A DNA stretch of 22,257 nucleotides from Enteropsectra breve (Eukaryota > Microsporidia), in the NCBI GenBank assembly GCA_024243835.1, contig JALPMN010000608.1, positions 1 to 22,257 on the forward strand, written 5' to 3'. The position numbers and the translations under genes are program-made. Positions within the stretch are counted from its first letter, which is position 1. The number at the start of each line of letters is the position of its first letter. Shown here piece by piece: positions 7,989-16,893 of this stretch. The notes under the pieces were generated by a model. It saw nothing but the letters and a program-made list of their open reading frames with translations. It did no database searches and was not told the DNA's origin.

Positions 7989-10490
7989 ATGGAATTCCCC
8001 GCTGAATGCAGAAAGGCGATACTGGACAGGCTGGTCCATAAATCAGCAAGTGCCCCACATCCAAAGACATGCGCCTCTAAAATCAAGTATGTGCTGGCGG
8101 TGCTATCGGCACTTGCTGCCAGCGCCTGCAACTCCGATGCTGATTTTGTGCAACAAATAGTAGAAAAGATACAGCCATTTGTGGCTGGCTGTTCTTCTCC
8201 CGAGACGATATCCACGGCCCTGGATAAGTACATTTTAAAGATATGCAACAGGCTCTACCATCCGCCACTCATGGATTATGTCAAGAATACTAGCAATCCT
8301 GACATTTATCTCGCTCTTCAAATAATCAAGTTTAAGTACACGGGAGAGTGCAATACAAAAGATATCCTTGCGAGGCTTGAATTGGCATCTCCAGACATAA
8401 AAGAAAAGACACTTAAAGTGTTTGAAAAGCAGATTGGCGCAGCTCTCTCGAATGGCAGCACCAAAAATAAGGATAGTCCTGCAGAAATGAATAAAGATCC
8501 CAAAGCCTCAGCAAATGAATATGATAATGTTGAGCGATATGAGAAAATACCGCTGTTGAAACGAGGAGTTACTTTCATGAAGAATAACAGGCTTGCGGAT
8601 GCCAACAAATTCTTTATGTTTCTGAGTCATAAGGCAAAGGATATGGTCCTCACCTATGTGTGGCATTCTCTCTCCTTGATCCAGATCTACCGGCTCAAAT
8701 ATTACGAGGCTCTCTATTTCATAGACTGTATTTTAAAGACTCCGGGAAGTAAAAATGTAAACTTTTATTTTTTGAATGCACGGCTCCTGGTCGAGCGCCT
8801 GGGAGGGGCTGCCGGCCCAAGATCGAGGTTGAAGTTGTCTGAAAACTTGGATTTTAATTGCAGAACTGTTGCGTTAGTAAATGAAAACAGTGCTTCGGAC
8901 CTAAAGGTTTGCAAACTTAAAATAGCCAGTTTTGAAGAAAGCATACGCCAAAATAGAGGCATTAAGGAGCACTGGGAGAATAAGCTTGTGCTTTTAAGCA
9001 GCGTAGATTTCAGCGGAGCATTTTATCTTGCAAATTTTCAAGATTTCAACGAAGCTCTAGACAACACTATCCACAATATAACCTTAAATTATAAAAATTA
9101 TGATATAATCTCATTATTTGTACATAAAGAATTACTATACGTTGTCGATATTGCAAGTATGGAAGCGGTGGAAATACAGGGATGGATGGCCTGTAAAACA
9201 GCCATGGATGATATTCTGTCGGAGAACACTGATATCTTAAGAGCAGATTCGTCTGTACGAGATGATAAAAGCACCTGGTGGGCCAGGCGGTCAGAGCTTG
9301 ATAATAAAATTAAGGTTCTAATAATGGAAATGCAGCGTAAGATTGTAGACAAAATACATTTCAAAAATAGGCACTGTATTTTGGCTGTAGAGACGGCTGC
9401 TGCAAATTTCCCCTGGGAATTCGTTTTAGAGAAGCCCTGCCACAGAGTCCTTTCACTGGAAGAGCTTGATTTCAAAGTTGATACTAAAAGTACGAACGAT
9501 ATACTGATTCTTGAACATAAAAACAATAAGGACACTGATAAAACAATGATTAACAGAATTAATTCAGACACTAACAACATAATGAATTCAGATATTAATA
9601 ACATAATTAATTTAGACACTAACAACATAATGAATTCAGATATTAATAACATAATTAATTTAGACACTAACAACAAGATTAATTCAGACACTAACAACAT
9701 AAAGAATTCAAGTATTAGCAACAAGATTAATTCAAGCACTAATAACATAATTAATTCAAGTAGTGGCGCTGTAAATGCATTTTATGTGCTTGATCCTGAA
9801 AATAATCTGGAAAAAACGAGAGAAAGGATGCTTAACTATCTAAATCAAAGAGCAATCGGACATTCAGCTGCTGATAGTTTAGTGGAGCTAAGTAGAGGCG
9901 CAGATACTCAGGTTTATCTTGATTCAAGGAAAGAAGACCAAAACAAAATATTTTGCCCCGCTGCAACACCCTTAATAGACAGAGAATTGGCTAATTTCAT
10001 TCAGAAGTTGAAGAAAGCCGAAGCGAAAGTAAAGAAAGTAGATTCTGTGAAGCCAACGTTCATTTGCTACAAAGGAATCACCGGAAGAAGCATAACCGCT
10101 GCAGAGTCTGAGAGACTCAAGGACTACGGTATGCTTCTTTATTTTGGGCACGGCGCAGGCTCGCAGCATCTGGGCCCACACGACAAAGTGCCTCCGCATG
10201 TTATGCTCTTTGGCTGTGCTTCTGCAAGGATCATAAAACCGGGGATCTTCCGCGGGAATGGAAAAATAATGAGTTTCTTGAAAAACCGAAGAAATGTGCT
10301 TGGGATGCTGTGGGATGTTACCGACAAGGATCTTGATGAGCTTACTATCAGGATACTTGATGATATTTCTCATGGCACACCGCTCTGTGATGCAGTTCAG
10401 AAGAACACCAGGAAGTGTCGGATGGTTTATCTTAATGGATCTGCAACTGTTGTTTATGGTGCTCCACCATCAGATATAGCCGAATGCTGA
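7989..10490 (+). CDS. ESP1: Separase (cysteine protease of the cohesin pathway)
   Basis: Separase (peptidase family C50) cleaves the cohesin kleisin subunit at anaphase onset. The C-terminal protease domain is clear: YFGHGAGSQ with catalytic His721 and LFGCASA with catalytic Cys743, followed by GMLWDVTDKD (about 776-785) and YLNGSATVVYGAP at the end. Upstream, FPWE (474-477) matches the conserved LPWE of the pseudo-protease half. The rest of the N-terminal region looks helical and is not recognisable. At 833 residues it is about half the length of yeast Esp1 (1630), the shortening expected in a reduced genome. An Asn-rich 8-residue repeat (524-592) is inserted between FPWE and the catalytic part. 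No securin is visible nearby. Both catalytic residues are intact, so I read it as active. Confidence 0.95.
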   Translation: MEFPAECRKAILDRLVHKSASAPHPKTCASKIKYVLAVLSALAASACNSDADFVQQIVEKIQPFVAGCSSPETISTALDKYILKICNRLYHPPLMDYVKNTSNPDIYLALQIIKFKYTGECNTKDILARLELASPDIKEKTLKVFEKQIGAALSNGSTKNKDSPAEMNKDPKASANEYDNVERYEKIPLLKRGVTFMKNNRLADANKFFMFLSHKAKDMVLTYVWHSLSLIQIYRLKYYEALYFIDCILKTPGSKNVNFYFLNARLLVERLGGAAGPRSRLKLSENLDFNCRTVALVNENSASDLKVCKLKIASFEESIRQNRGIKEHWENKLVLLSSVDFSGAFYLANFQDFNEALDNTIHNITLNYKNYDIISLFVHKELLYVVDIASMEAVEIQGWMACKTAMDDILSENTDILRADSSVRDDKSTWWARRSELDNKIKVLIMEMQRKIVDKIHFKNRHCILAVETAAANFPWEFVLEKPCHRVLSLEELDFKVDTKSTNDILILEHKNNKDTDKTMINRINSDTNNIMNSDINNIINLDTNNIMNSDINNIINLDTNNKINSDTNNIKNSSISNKINSSTNNIINSSSGAVNAFYVLDPENNLEKTRERMLNYLNQRAIGHSAADSLVELSRGADTQVYLDSRKEDQNKIFCPAATPLIDRELANFIQKLKKAEAKVKKVDSVKPTFICYKGITGRSITAAESERLKDYGMLLYFGHGAGSQHLGPHDKVPPHVMLFGCASARIIKPGIFRGNGKIMSFLKNRRNVLGMLWDVTDKDLDELTIRILDDISHGTPLCDAVQKNTRKCRMVYLNGSATVVYGAPPSDIAEC
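9558..9764 (+). repeat. 24-bp coding minisatellite inside separase
   Basis: Eight full units and one partial unit encode variants of INSDTNNI / MNSDINNI (residues 524-592). Units alternate, giving a 48-bp higher-order period between 9582 and 9677 (MNSDINNI + INLDTNN- twice, nearly identical in DNA). The unit length is a multiple of three, so copy-number change keeps the frame. On the opposite strand the same DNA gives a Leu-rich open frame that is only a shadow. Confidence 0.93.
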
Positions 10491-10860
10491 TAAATATCAC
10501 ATGGAAAATGAATACAAGTCTTGGATTTCCATACGCACAAAATAACAATGATGTTGGATATAGATGGTATTTATAAAAATTGGCTCTGCTACATGCATTT
10601 TGCATAAAAAATATATCCTATTAATTTCTAAGCTGGTAATTATCTTCCCAAGACTGTACGTTTATAAAACTCAAATTCAACAAATTATTCTTTTGTTGTT
10701 TCATTATAGATAAAATAAACTTAGTGCCAGTGTTGTTGGCATTTATAACTCGCAATTCTTACACTCAAGCGTAGTTTGAATATAAAATTACTATTCCTTA
10801 AAGCATTTAGAATTCTATCACAAAATGTATCCTATACCATAATTTAAAAGCATCTATAAA

Positions 10861-10942
10861 CTTATGTTTAGTAAAGCTTGTATTTAGTAAATTTTATAAA
10901 ACTTGTATTCAGTAAATTTTATAAAGCTTGTGTTTAGTAAAG
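10861..10942. repeat. Nested tandem repeats (16/25/25/16 bp) upstream of ELP3
   Basis: Four head-to-tail units share the core CTTGTNTTYAGTAAA. Units at 10861-10876 and 10927-10942 are 16 bp. Units at 10877-10901 and 10902-10926 are 25 bp because they carry the extra TTTTATAAA. The long units differ at two positions. The extra segments each supply a TATA-like sequence, 90-130 bp before the ELP3 start. Confidence 0.85.
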
Positions 10943-11010
10943 CTTATCTAGCTGTGATTTAATAATGCATCCATTTATCAATAACGTACATTTTTGAAAT
11001 ATTCCTTTAA

Positions 11011-11032
11011 ATAAAAATATTTTTCCCCCAGA
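11011..11032 (+). promoter_or_regulatory. AT block + CCCCC start-site signature of ELP3
   Basis: An AT-rich run ending in TTTTCCCCC lies three bases before the ATG at 11033. It matches the CCC rule seen at most starts in this window and supports that ATG. Confidence 0.55.
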
Positions 11033-12697
11033 ATGTCAAACTTTCTAATTGCATGTACAGAAGTAGCACAGGAGATAACAGATCTCTACAAGAAGAACGA
11101 GCAGATAAATGTCACAAAGCTCATGAGAGAGGCAGCAAGGAAGTTCAAGCTCCCCATTATGCCCCGTATGGTTGATATCATTGTGTGCATCCCTCCAGAG
11201 TACCAGTCTCTGATTGCTCAGCTGCGTGTAAAGCCGGTGCGCACAGCATCTGGTGTTGCTGTTGTGGCTGTGATGTGCAAGCCACACCGCTGCCCGCACA
11301 TTGCGCTTACAGGGAACATCTGCGTGTACTGCCCAGGGGGACCAGACTCGTCCTTCGAATACTCCACCCAATCGTACACGGGATATGAGCCAACCAGCAT
11401 GCGTGCCATACGCGCGCGATACGATCCATTTGAACAGGCGCGTGACCGTTTGAAGCAGCTGTCGAATCTCGGGCACTCGATTGACAAAGTGGAGTACATC
11501 ATCATGGGAGGCACCTTCATGTCTCTTCCCGATTCGTACAGAGACAACTTTATAATGAAGCTCCACGATGCACTGAGTGGCCACTCCTCGGCAAGCGTGG
11601 AAGAGGCTGTTGCCGCATCCGAGGCATCCAAAAACAAGTGTGTTGGAATTACAATCGAGACGCGTCCCGACTACTGCGTAAGGCCCCATCTGAACAAAAT
11701 GCTTTCATACGGCTGCACGAGAATTGAGATTGGTGTTCAGTCGGTCTATGAGGATGTGGCGAAGGACACGAACAGGGGGCACTCGGTGCAGAGTGTCTGT
11801 GACTGCTTTGCACTTGCAAAAGATGCGGGGTACAAAATAGTGGCGCACATGATGCCAAATCTGCCGAATGTCGACAAGTTCCGTGATTTCGCGCAGTTCA
11901 ACGAATATTTTGACAACCCAAAATTCAGAAGCGATGGACTGAAAATCTATCCAACACTGGTGATCAGAGACACAGGGCTCTATGAGCTGTGGCAAAACGG
12001 GCGCTACAGGAGCTACTCGCCAGACGAGCTGATTGACTTCCTGGCGCGAATCCTCGGCTATGTGGCGCCATGGACCAGAATCTACAGGGTGCAGAGAGAC
12101 ATCCCGATGACTTTGGTCTCATCGGGAGTTGAACACGGGAACATCAGGGAACTGGCACTCGCACGAATGAAGGAGTACGGAACGAGGTGCAGGGATGTGC
12201 GCACCAGAGAGGTTGGTATCAAGGGGATACACGAAAAGGTGGCACCCGAAGAGGTGGAGCTTGTAAGGAGGGACTATGTGGCGAGTGAGGGATGGGAGAC
12301 ATTCTTGAGCTATGAAGACACGAAGCAGGACATTTTAATTGGGCTGCTGAGGCTGCGGAAATGTGCTGGAAACACCCACAGAAAGGAACTCAGAAAGACA
12401 GGAGAGAAAATACCAACCAGCGATGGAATTGCCGTTCACGACTGTGTAAATAATGAAAATGCCTCAATAATCAGAGAGCTGCATGTTTATGGCAGTGCGG
12501 TGGGTGTTGACAGGCAGAACAAAGAGCGCTTTCAGCACAGGGGCTTTGGTGCAAAGCTAATTGCTGAGGCGGAACGCATCGCAAAGAATGAGCACTGCTC
12601 TAGCAAAATAGCGATTATTTCAGGGGTTGGAACAAGGGCGTACTATGCCAAGTTCGGATACTATTTGGAGGGGCCTTATATGGTGAAACAACTATAG
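11033..12697 (+). CDS. ELP3: Elongator catalytic subunit Elp3 (radical SAM + acetyltransferase)
   Basis: Elp3 is the catalytic subunit of Elongator, which makes the cm5-type modification of wobble uridine in certain tRNAs. The 554-residue length equals that of yeast and human Elp3 (about 550). The radical-SAM domain has the Elp3-type cluster ligands C87-x9-C97-x2-C100 ([15 protein letters not shown]), then [18 protein letters not shown] and ETRPDYC. The C-terminal GNAT domain has [10 protein letters not shown], the acetyl-CoA loop QHRGFGAKL, and the typical end [16 protein letters not shown]. All key motifs look intact. The gene is one of the more GC-rich and conserved stretches of the window and has no visible intron. 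No other Elongator subunit is adjacent. Confidence 0.98.
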   Translation: MSNFLIACTEVAQEITDLYKKNEQINVTKLMREAARKFKLPIMPRMVDIIVCIPPEYQSLIAQLRVKPVRTASGVAVVAVMCKPHRCPHIALTGNICVYCPGGPDSSFEYSTQSYTGYEPTSMRAIRARYDPFEQARDRLKQLSNLGHSIDKVEYIIMGGTFMSLPDSYRDNFIMKLHDALSGHSSASVEEAVAASEASKNKCVGITIETRPDYCVRPHLNKMLSYGCTRIEIGVQSVYEDVAKDTNRGHSVQSVCDCFALAKDAGYKIVAHMMPNLPNVDKFRDFAQFNEYFDNPKFRSDGLKIYPTLVIRDTGLYELWQNGRYRSYSPDELIDFLARILGYVAPWTRIYRVQRDIPMTLVSSGVEHGNIRELALARMKEYGTRCRDVRTREVGIKGIHEKVAPEEVELVRRDYVASEGWETFLSYEDTKQDILIGLLRLRKCAGNTHRKELRKTGEKIPTSDGIAVHDCVNNENASIIRELHVYGSAVGVDRQNKERFQHRGFGAKLIAEAERIAKNEHCSSKIAIISGVGTRAYYAKFGYYLEGPYMVKQL

Positions 12698-13149
12698 ATT
12701 TTGGGAAAATATCAACTAAATTAAACGGTTTTTATTGAAAGTGGATTTACTTCTTTTAGAGCTGTATACATTTTATTACTTTCATATTCTAGGCTTTGAC
12801 ATACATTTAAATTCTGCTAAAGAGTATTGCTGAAATGATAAAAAGCATAATAAATAATTTATTCATAGGTCAATGCTTAAAGTATAAAAGTGTAAAATTC
12901 CTCTTCGCTCGCTATAAACTCATTCTGGGCACCAGCCCTATCATAACCTTTCGGGCTTTGATTATTGTTGCTGAAATGATAAAAAGCATAATTTGACATC
13001 TTAAAGAAAGCTGGAGGCAATATCTCTCCAGAAAATATTATCTTTAAAAAAATGTTTAAATAAAAAGGTGACCAATTAAAGTATTTGATTATATAGCTTA
13101 CACAACACTTATCTTTATCAAAAGAAAATACATAAATAGTTTGTTTATT
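12698..13149. other. Convergent spacer ELP3 / USP-like gene
   Basis: This is 452 bp. It holds two exact 25-bp direct repeats (12827 and 12968) around a less AT-rich island at about 12900-12960. No full gene is seen. A minus-strand ATG at 12944 opens only ten codons before a stop. Confidence 0.5.
12827..12992. repeat. 25-bp direct repeat pair enclosing a GC-richer island
   Basis: The 25-bp block beginning TTGCTGAAATGATAAAAAGC occurs identically at 12827-12851 and 12968-12992. The enclosed 116 bp contain GGGC (12927-12930), AGCCC (12934-12938) and GGGCT (12953-12957), which can form two mutually exclusive short stems. Confidence 0.9.
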
Positions 13150-14190
13150 TTAGACTCGTTCGTAGAGAACTGACATGGGATTAACAAGCATTTTCTTGAG
13201 CCAAACAGTTTTTTCTTCTTCTCCCAATACATCTAAATCACAGGCCTTTTCCATGCAAAGATAGAAGCCTCCCTTTCCATCAGTTTCTTTAAAAATAACC
13301 GCTTTTATTTGATAATTTAGAGTGGGCTGCCCAGGTGCGTTCCCATCTTTTAGCTGGAACGTTAAAGGCAATTCATTTCCTGGATTTCTCTTGATGTACT
13401 GATCTGCCGTAACTATAATTTTATTGCTGAGAGTAAGTTTATAAAAACTGTAATCATAATTTGACTTTGTAAAGCATTTTACATCAGAGTTTTCTCTCAA
13501 AGAGGCAATGCAGGTCTGCTGCATATCCATATTTTCTGGTAGTTCACTGTCTAATAGATTGTTAAAATTTATGGTGTTGAATGTAAACGTCTTAATGTTC
13601 CCATTAGAAGAACTTAATACAAATATGTTGCTGAAATAACCAGCCATTCTTACATCATCACTTGACACATTTTTGATTGCTAATTCAAGTATATCAGTGA
13701 AGCATGTGAAAGCCCTGCCATCATTTTCAAATATCTTGTTTACATACGAAATATCCAACTGAGAATCCCTTCTGAGAGCATCAGGCCAGCTAAACGTAGG
13801 TTGAAGTTCTGGAGAATCTTCATACTCACTTGTGCTGTAAAAGCCACTGTAGTCTAAAATAAATTCAAGGCATCCAACTTTTGCACCAAGGCTGTTATAA
13901 ATTTGTTGCGCCACATCGGTATTCTCTACATCAAACGGTTCAAAGTTATACTTAGAAAGACGTTCGTTTAGTTTCTGCATAATTGCTGGAGATTCTTGTT
14001 TTTCAACTACTGTCGAACTTGCTGGGTTATTTAAAGCTGGCACTGTGCTTCGCGTGGTATAGCCTTGAGCATCGCGTATGATGCTTCTTAGAGATGCTTT
14101 GTTTTTCTTTAGGCTTGAACAGGCAGCCTCATATATTGGCATCATGCATTTCACCACAGCTACTGCGGTAGTTAAAGTTCGCAGCTGCAT
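13150..14190 (-). CDS. Unrecognised protein; possible degenerate USP-like (ubiquitin protease) fold
   Basis: This is a 346-residue protein without a clear family. The last third resembles the end of a USP-type ubiquitin protease: LPLTFQLKD (274-282), then LNYQIKAVIF (291-300), GKGGFYLCM (305-313) and a terminal SVLYERV, comparable to the FPL..L, Y.LKAVI.H.G....GHY and ..LFYER pattern of the family. The catalytic His position (GHY) would be Phe309, and no NxGNTCY-like Cys box is visible, so it would be a non-enzyme if the match is real. The N terminus (residues 1-22) is moderately hydrophobic but broken by Lys14, so a signal peptide is uncertain. The start ATG has an AAAAATTTT block upstream but no CCC run. 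The open frame itself is convincing; the family is a guess. Confidence 0.75.
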   Translation of the reverse strand: MQLRTLTTAVAVVKCMMPIYEAACSSLKKNKASLRSIIRDAQGYTTRSTVPALNNPASSTVVEKQESPAIMQKLNERLSKYNFEPFDVENTDVAQQIYNSLGAKVGCLEFILDYSGFYSTSEYEDSPELQPTFSWPDALRRDSQLDISYVNKIFENDGRAFTCFTDILELAIKNVSSDDVRMAGYFSNIFVLSSSNGNIKTFTFNTINFNNLLDSELPENMDMQQTCIASLRENSDVKCFTKSNYDYSFYKLTLSNKIIVTADQYIKRNPGNELPLTFQLKDGNAPGQPTLNYQIKAVIFKETDGKGGFYLCMEKACDLDVLGEEEKTVWLKKMLVNPMSVLYERV

Positions 14191-14888
14191 TTGAGGATCA
14201 CTAGGTGAAAATTTTTTTAATTAAATTAAAATCAAAAATCAAAGCAATATTAATTTTGTTGAGAAAGGAATGCAGTAATAGTGATGCCTATTATTATCTA
14301 GACTCTACCTATAAGTTAAAATGATGCAGGTCCATCGCAGCTTTAATATTTCACGACAATTTCCCTTAGCATGGTATTTTTCTATCTAGGTTTGTAATTT
14401 CCCCAAAGAAGGCTAAGGGTATTCACATCTTAACTAATAGAAAAGTTAGATATTTTCCTCATAAAGTAAATGTCTTAATAACCACACTTGTCTAAAATAC
14501 AGGCCTAATAGCTAAATAGTACTTTATGTATTTCCCGCTGGAATGAGTCTTACTGAAACTTAGAAGATGATTTTGTTTCAGAGTTTTTAATCTAATGCTG
14601 TGTAATACCGCTGAAGGACTGAGATAATTTGAGTCATATACTTCGAGAAGCATTTTAAATCATACACCTGAATTTTTAAGTTACATTTCATATTAAAAAC
14701 AAAGAGAGCAAAGCTTAGTCATTTACACCATATATATGAAAAATATTTGCTACATGAATTAAACTAGCTCCCAACAAAATAACTAAAATATTCTCTATAC
14801 TTAAACACAGTATAAAACTTAACATCATGTATTATAAAAAGATTTAATAAACCAAGTTTATATTTTAAAATAAATATTTATTTATCTA
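14191..14888. other. Long spacer between USP-like gene and DBP2
   Basis: About 700 bp of AT-rich sequence between two minus-strand genes. I looked for tRNA boxes, snoRNA C/D boxes and small ORFs and found nothing I can support. It contains the promoter side of the USP-like gene (AAATTTT at about 14209) and the 3' end signal of DBP2. Confidence 0.5.
14869..14882. terminator. Palindromic AATAAATATTTATT, likely polyadenylation signal of DBP2
   Basis: This 14-bp perfect palindrome starts 6 nt after the DBP2 stop codon and reads AATAAA on both strands. Such a position fits the very short 3' UTRs known in microsporidia. Whether it is used is inference. Confidence 0.35.
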
Positions 14889-16394
14889 TTAATAGCCAAA
14901 TCTTCTTCCAGAGTTTCCGCCACGGCCACCACCGTATCCGCCGGTTCTTCCGCCACTTCTGGAGCCTCCTCGGCCGCCACAAAGTGATCTAAGCTCGCTT
15001 GGCACTGTCTGTTTGGCCTCTTCCAATATTTCAATTAGCTTTGGCACGTTCCCTCTGTCCTCGTCAGTCACCATTGTGTATGACCATCCCTCAGCAGTGG
15101 ATCCTCTTGCTGTTCTTCCGATTCTGTGGACATAGTCATCAACGGTATTTGGGAAATCGTAGTTTACGACAAATTTCACATCATTGATATCAAGGCCTCT
15201 TGCAGCGACATCAGTGGCAATTAGAATATTTCTTCCTCCGCTCTTAAACATATTGATCACATGGTCTCTTGCGCCCTGTGTCTTGTCTCCGTGCAGTGCA
15301 ACAGCATTGTAGCCCTTCTCGTTAAGGAAGCACTCGAGTGTGTCGCATGTTCTTTTCATATTGGCAAAAACAATAAGCTTTTCATTCTTCTTGTCAGTCA
15401 AATAGTACAGAAGCTTGTCCTTTTTGCTTCTCCAGTCGGTTACCTCAACCTTCTGCTCAATTTTAATATTTGCTCTCAGCTCATCAGATCCAATGTTGAC
15501 CTGAATGATGTCCTTCATGTAGTCGAACGCAAGCTTTCGCACCTCACGTGGCCATGTGGCACTCCACATGAGAGTCTGTCTGTTGGGATTTGTCTTTGGA
15601 ATAATCTTTTTAAGCTGTGGCTCAAATCCCATGTCAAGCATACGATCAGCCTCATCAAGAACGAGGAATGAAACTCTGCTGAGCGGACAGAAGCCCTGGT
15701 CATGCAGATCAATAAGTCTTCCGGGTGTTGCAACAACAATCTCCACGCCCTGGTTGATCGCACGCTTCTGTGGAACCATCGATGCTCCGCCATAAACGGC
15801 AACACTTTTCATATTAAAAAATCCAGTATATTCAGAAACAACTTCCTCGATCTGGTTGCAAAGCTCACGGGTTGGTGCCAAAATCAGAACCAGTGGCCCG
15901 TCATTCTCTCTGAGGCGTGTCTGTGCTGCTGCGTGGATTAAGGCAGGGAGCACAAAGGAAATGGTTTTACCAGAACCAGTGGCTGCAATACCGACCATAT
16001 CACGTCCGGAAAGAGCCATTGGCCAGCCCTGTGCCTGAATTGGCGTTGGATGAACATAGCCCTTCTTTTCGAAATGCTTCACAACGGACTCGGGGAAGCC
16101 AAGGGAATCGAAGCGATCCACTGGAAGATTAATATCCTTTCCCACAAGCTTCATCTGTGCCTCCTCTCTGAGTTTCTCAGATTCTTGTTCGGTCATTGTG
16201 TGTGTTGGTTTGTAAAAATTCTTTTCAAATGCGACTGGCTCATTTTCCCGCTCTATGGGCTCAATGTTGTCGCCTTTCGAGCCAAAGGATCTTCGTGGAC
16301 CGCCTCTGGAAAAGCTGCCTCCTCGTCTATCTGATCCAAAGCTGCCTCTGCTATCTCTGCTATAACCACCTCCGTAGTTATTGTCTCTGAACAT
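14889..16394 (-). CDS. DBP2: DEAD-box RNA helicase, Dbp2/DDX5 type
   Basis: Dbp2/p68 helicases remodel RNA-protein complexes in transcription, mRNP assembly and ribosome biogenesis. The 501-residue protein has all motifs in order: upstream GF and Q motif (GYVHPTPIQAQGWP, 112-125), motif I ATGSGKT (138-144), PTRELCNQI, GG, TPGR, DEAD (247-250), SAT (278-280), ALHGDKTQ, VAARGLDI and HRIGRTARG (423-431). Gly/Arg tails flank the core: an RGG-like N terminus and a C terminus of GGRGG and GYGGGRGG. WPMALSGRDMVGIA and the RGG tail fit Dbp2 better than eIF4A or Ded1. Length is close to yeast Dbp2 (546). The AAATTTACCC signature lies just before the ATG. No intron is seen, unlike yeast DBP2. Confidence 0.96.
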   Translation of the reverse strand: MFRDNNYGGGYSRDSRGSFGSDRRGGSFSRGGPRRSFGSKGDNIEPIERENEPVAFEKNFYKPTHTMTEQESEKLREEAQMKLVGKDINLPVDRFDSLGFPESVVKHFEKKGYVHPTPIQAQGWPMALSGRDMVGIAATGSGKTISFVLPALIHAAAQTRLRENDGPLVLILAPTRELCNQIEEVVSEYTGFFNMKSVAVYGGASMVPQKRAINQGVEIVVATPGRLIDLHDQGFCPLSRVSFLVLDEADRMLDMGFEPQLKKIIPKTNPNRQTLMWSATWPREVRKLAFDYMKDIIQVNIGSDELRANIKIEQKVEVTDWRSKKDKLLYYLTDKKNEKLIVFANMKRTCDTLECFLNEKGYNAVALHGDKTQGARDHVINMFKSGGRNILIATDVAARGLDINDVKFVVNYDFPNTVDDYVHRIGRTARGSTAEGWSYTMVTDEDRGNVPKLIEILEEAKQTVPSELRSLCGGRGGSRSGGRTGGYGGGRGGNSGRRFGY

Positions 16395-16409
16395 TATGGG
16401 TAAATTTTT
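16395..16409 (-). promoter_or_regulatory. AAATTT + CCC start-site signature of DBP2
   Basis: On the minus strand AAAAATTTACCCATA is followed by ATG. It is the same arrangement as upstream of OLA1 and TRM112, with a three-base gap between CCC and ATG. Confidence 0.6.
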
Positions 16410-16588
16410 AAGAAAAATAAAAATTTTAAAATAAAATTTTTCAAAGAAAAAGATTTTGTAACTGTGGCAGAAAATGCGTTTATAAGGGTGTGAAAATTTT
16501 GGCTTGATTCTTTACTCACCAATATAAAATATACCTGTAGTACCGATGACTCGGCCTTATATCGCTTTCTAAATAATGATAAACAAAT

Positions 16589-16723
16589 AGTATCTAAATA
16601 GAAGTAACAGTTTTTAAAAATCTGATTGTTTGCTGTTGCATTAAAACGAAGTGCTTAATAAATTGTTTAATGCCAAGCGGCTCATAAAATCTTTATTTCA
16701 GATATTAATTCTATTTAGATACT
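16589..16723. repeat. 15-bp perfect inverted repeat, widely spaced
   Basis: AGTATCTAAATAGAA at 16589-16603 is exactly complementary to TTCTATTTAGATACT at 16709-16723, 105 bp apart. The right arm lies inside the loop of the second inverted repeat (16686-16767), so the two structures cannot form as simple nested hairpins. Confidence 0.85.
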
Positions 16724-16767
16724 GATTGTCGGCTCAAAATGAAAGGCAAATCTGAATTAAAGATTTT
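16686..16767. repeat. 18-bp inverted repeat (17/18), 46-nt loop
   Basis: AAAATCTTTATTTCAGAT at 16686-16703 pairs with ATCTGAATTAAAGATTTT at 16750-16767, with one mismatch. The loop contains the right arm of the 15-bp repeat. Confidence 0.85.
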
Positions 16768-16893
16768 CATACTACGCATCTTGATAACGTGATTGCGGTT
16801 TCACCTGTTAAAGATAAAATATAGTAATTTCGGCTAAAATGAATTTAATAATAGTTTATTGTAAAGTATTCTTTTATATTCTACAGAGAATTC

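Larger units (their letters stand above)
10491..11032. other. Spacer between separase and ELP3
   Basis: This is 542 bp of AT-rich sequence. It contains the nested 16/25-bp repeat array at 10861-10942 and ends in the CCCCC motif of ELP3. No gene or RNA is recognisable in the rest. Confidence 0.5.
16395..16893. other. Spacer upstream of DBP2 with interleaved inverted repeats
   Basis: This is 499 bp between two minus-strand genes. No gene or tRNA is visible. It contains two inverted repeats whose arms interlock (listed separately) and short copies of CGGCT(C)AAAATGAA at about 16732 and 16830. Confidence 0.5.

Noticed and set aside
9098..9748. 216-codon open frame on the minus strand inside separase
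   Set aside because: It exists because the Asn-rich repeat reads as Leu/Ile-rich on the opposite strand. No start signature precedes it and the sense frame has clear separase motifs.
11045..11689. 214-codon minus-strand frame inside ELP3
   Set aside because: It overlaps the highly conserved radical-SAM domain and has no recognisable content; shadow of the real gene.
13150..14190. Secreted protein with a signal peptide
   Set aside because: The N-terminal hydrophobic stretch is short and interrupted by Lys14; I cannot call it without a predictor.
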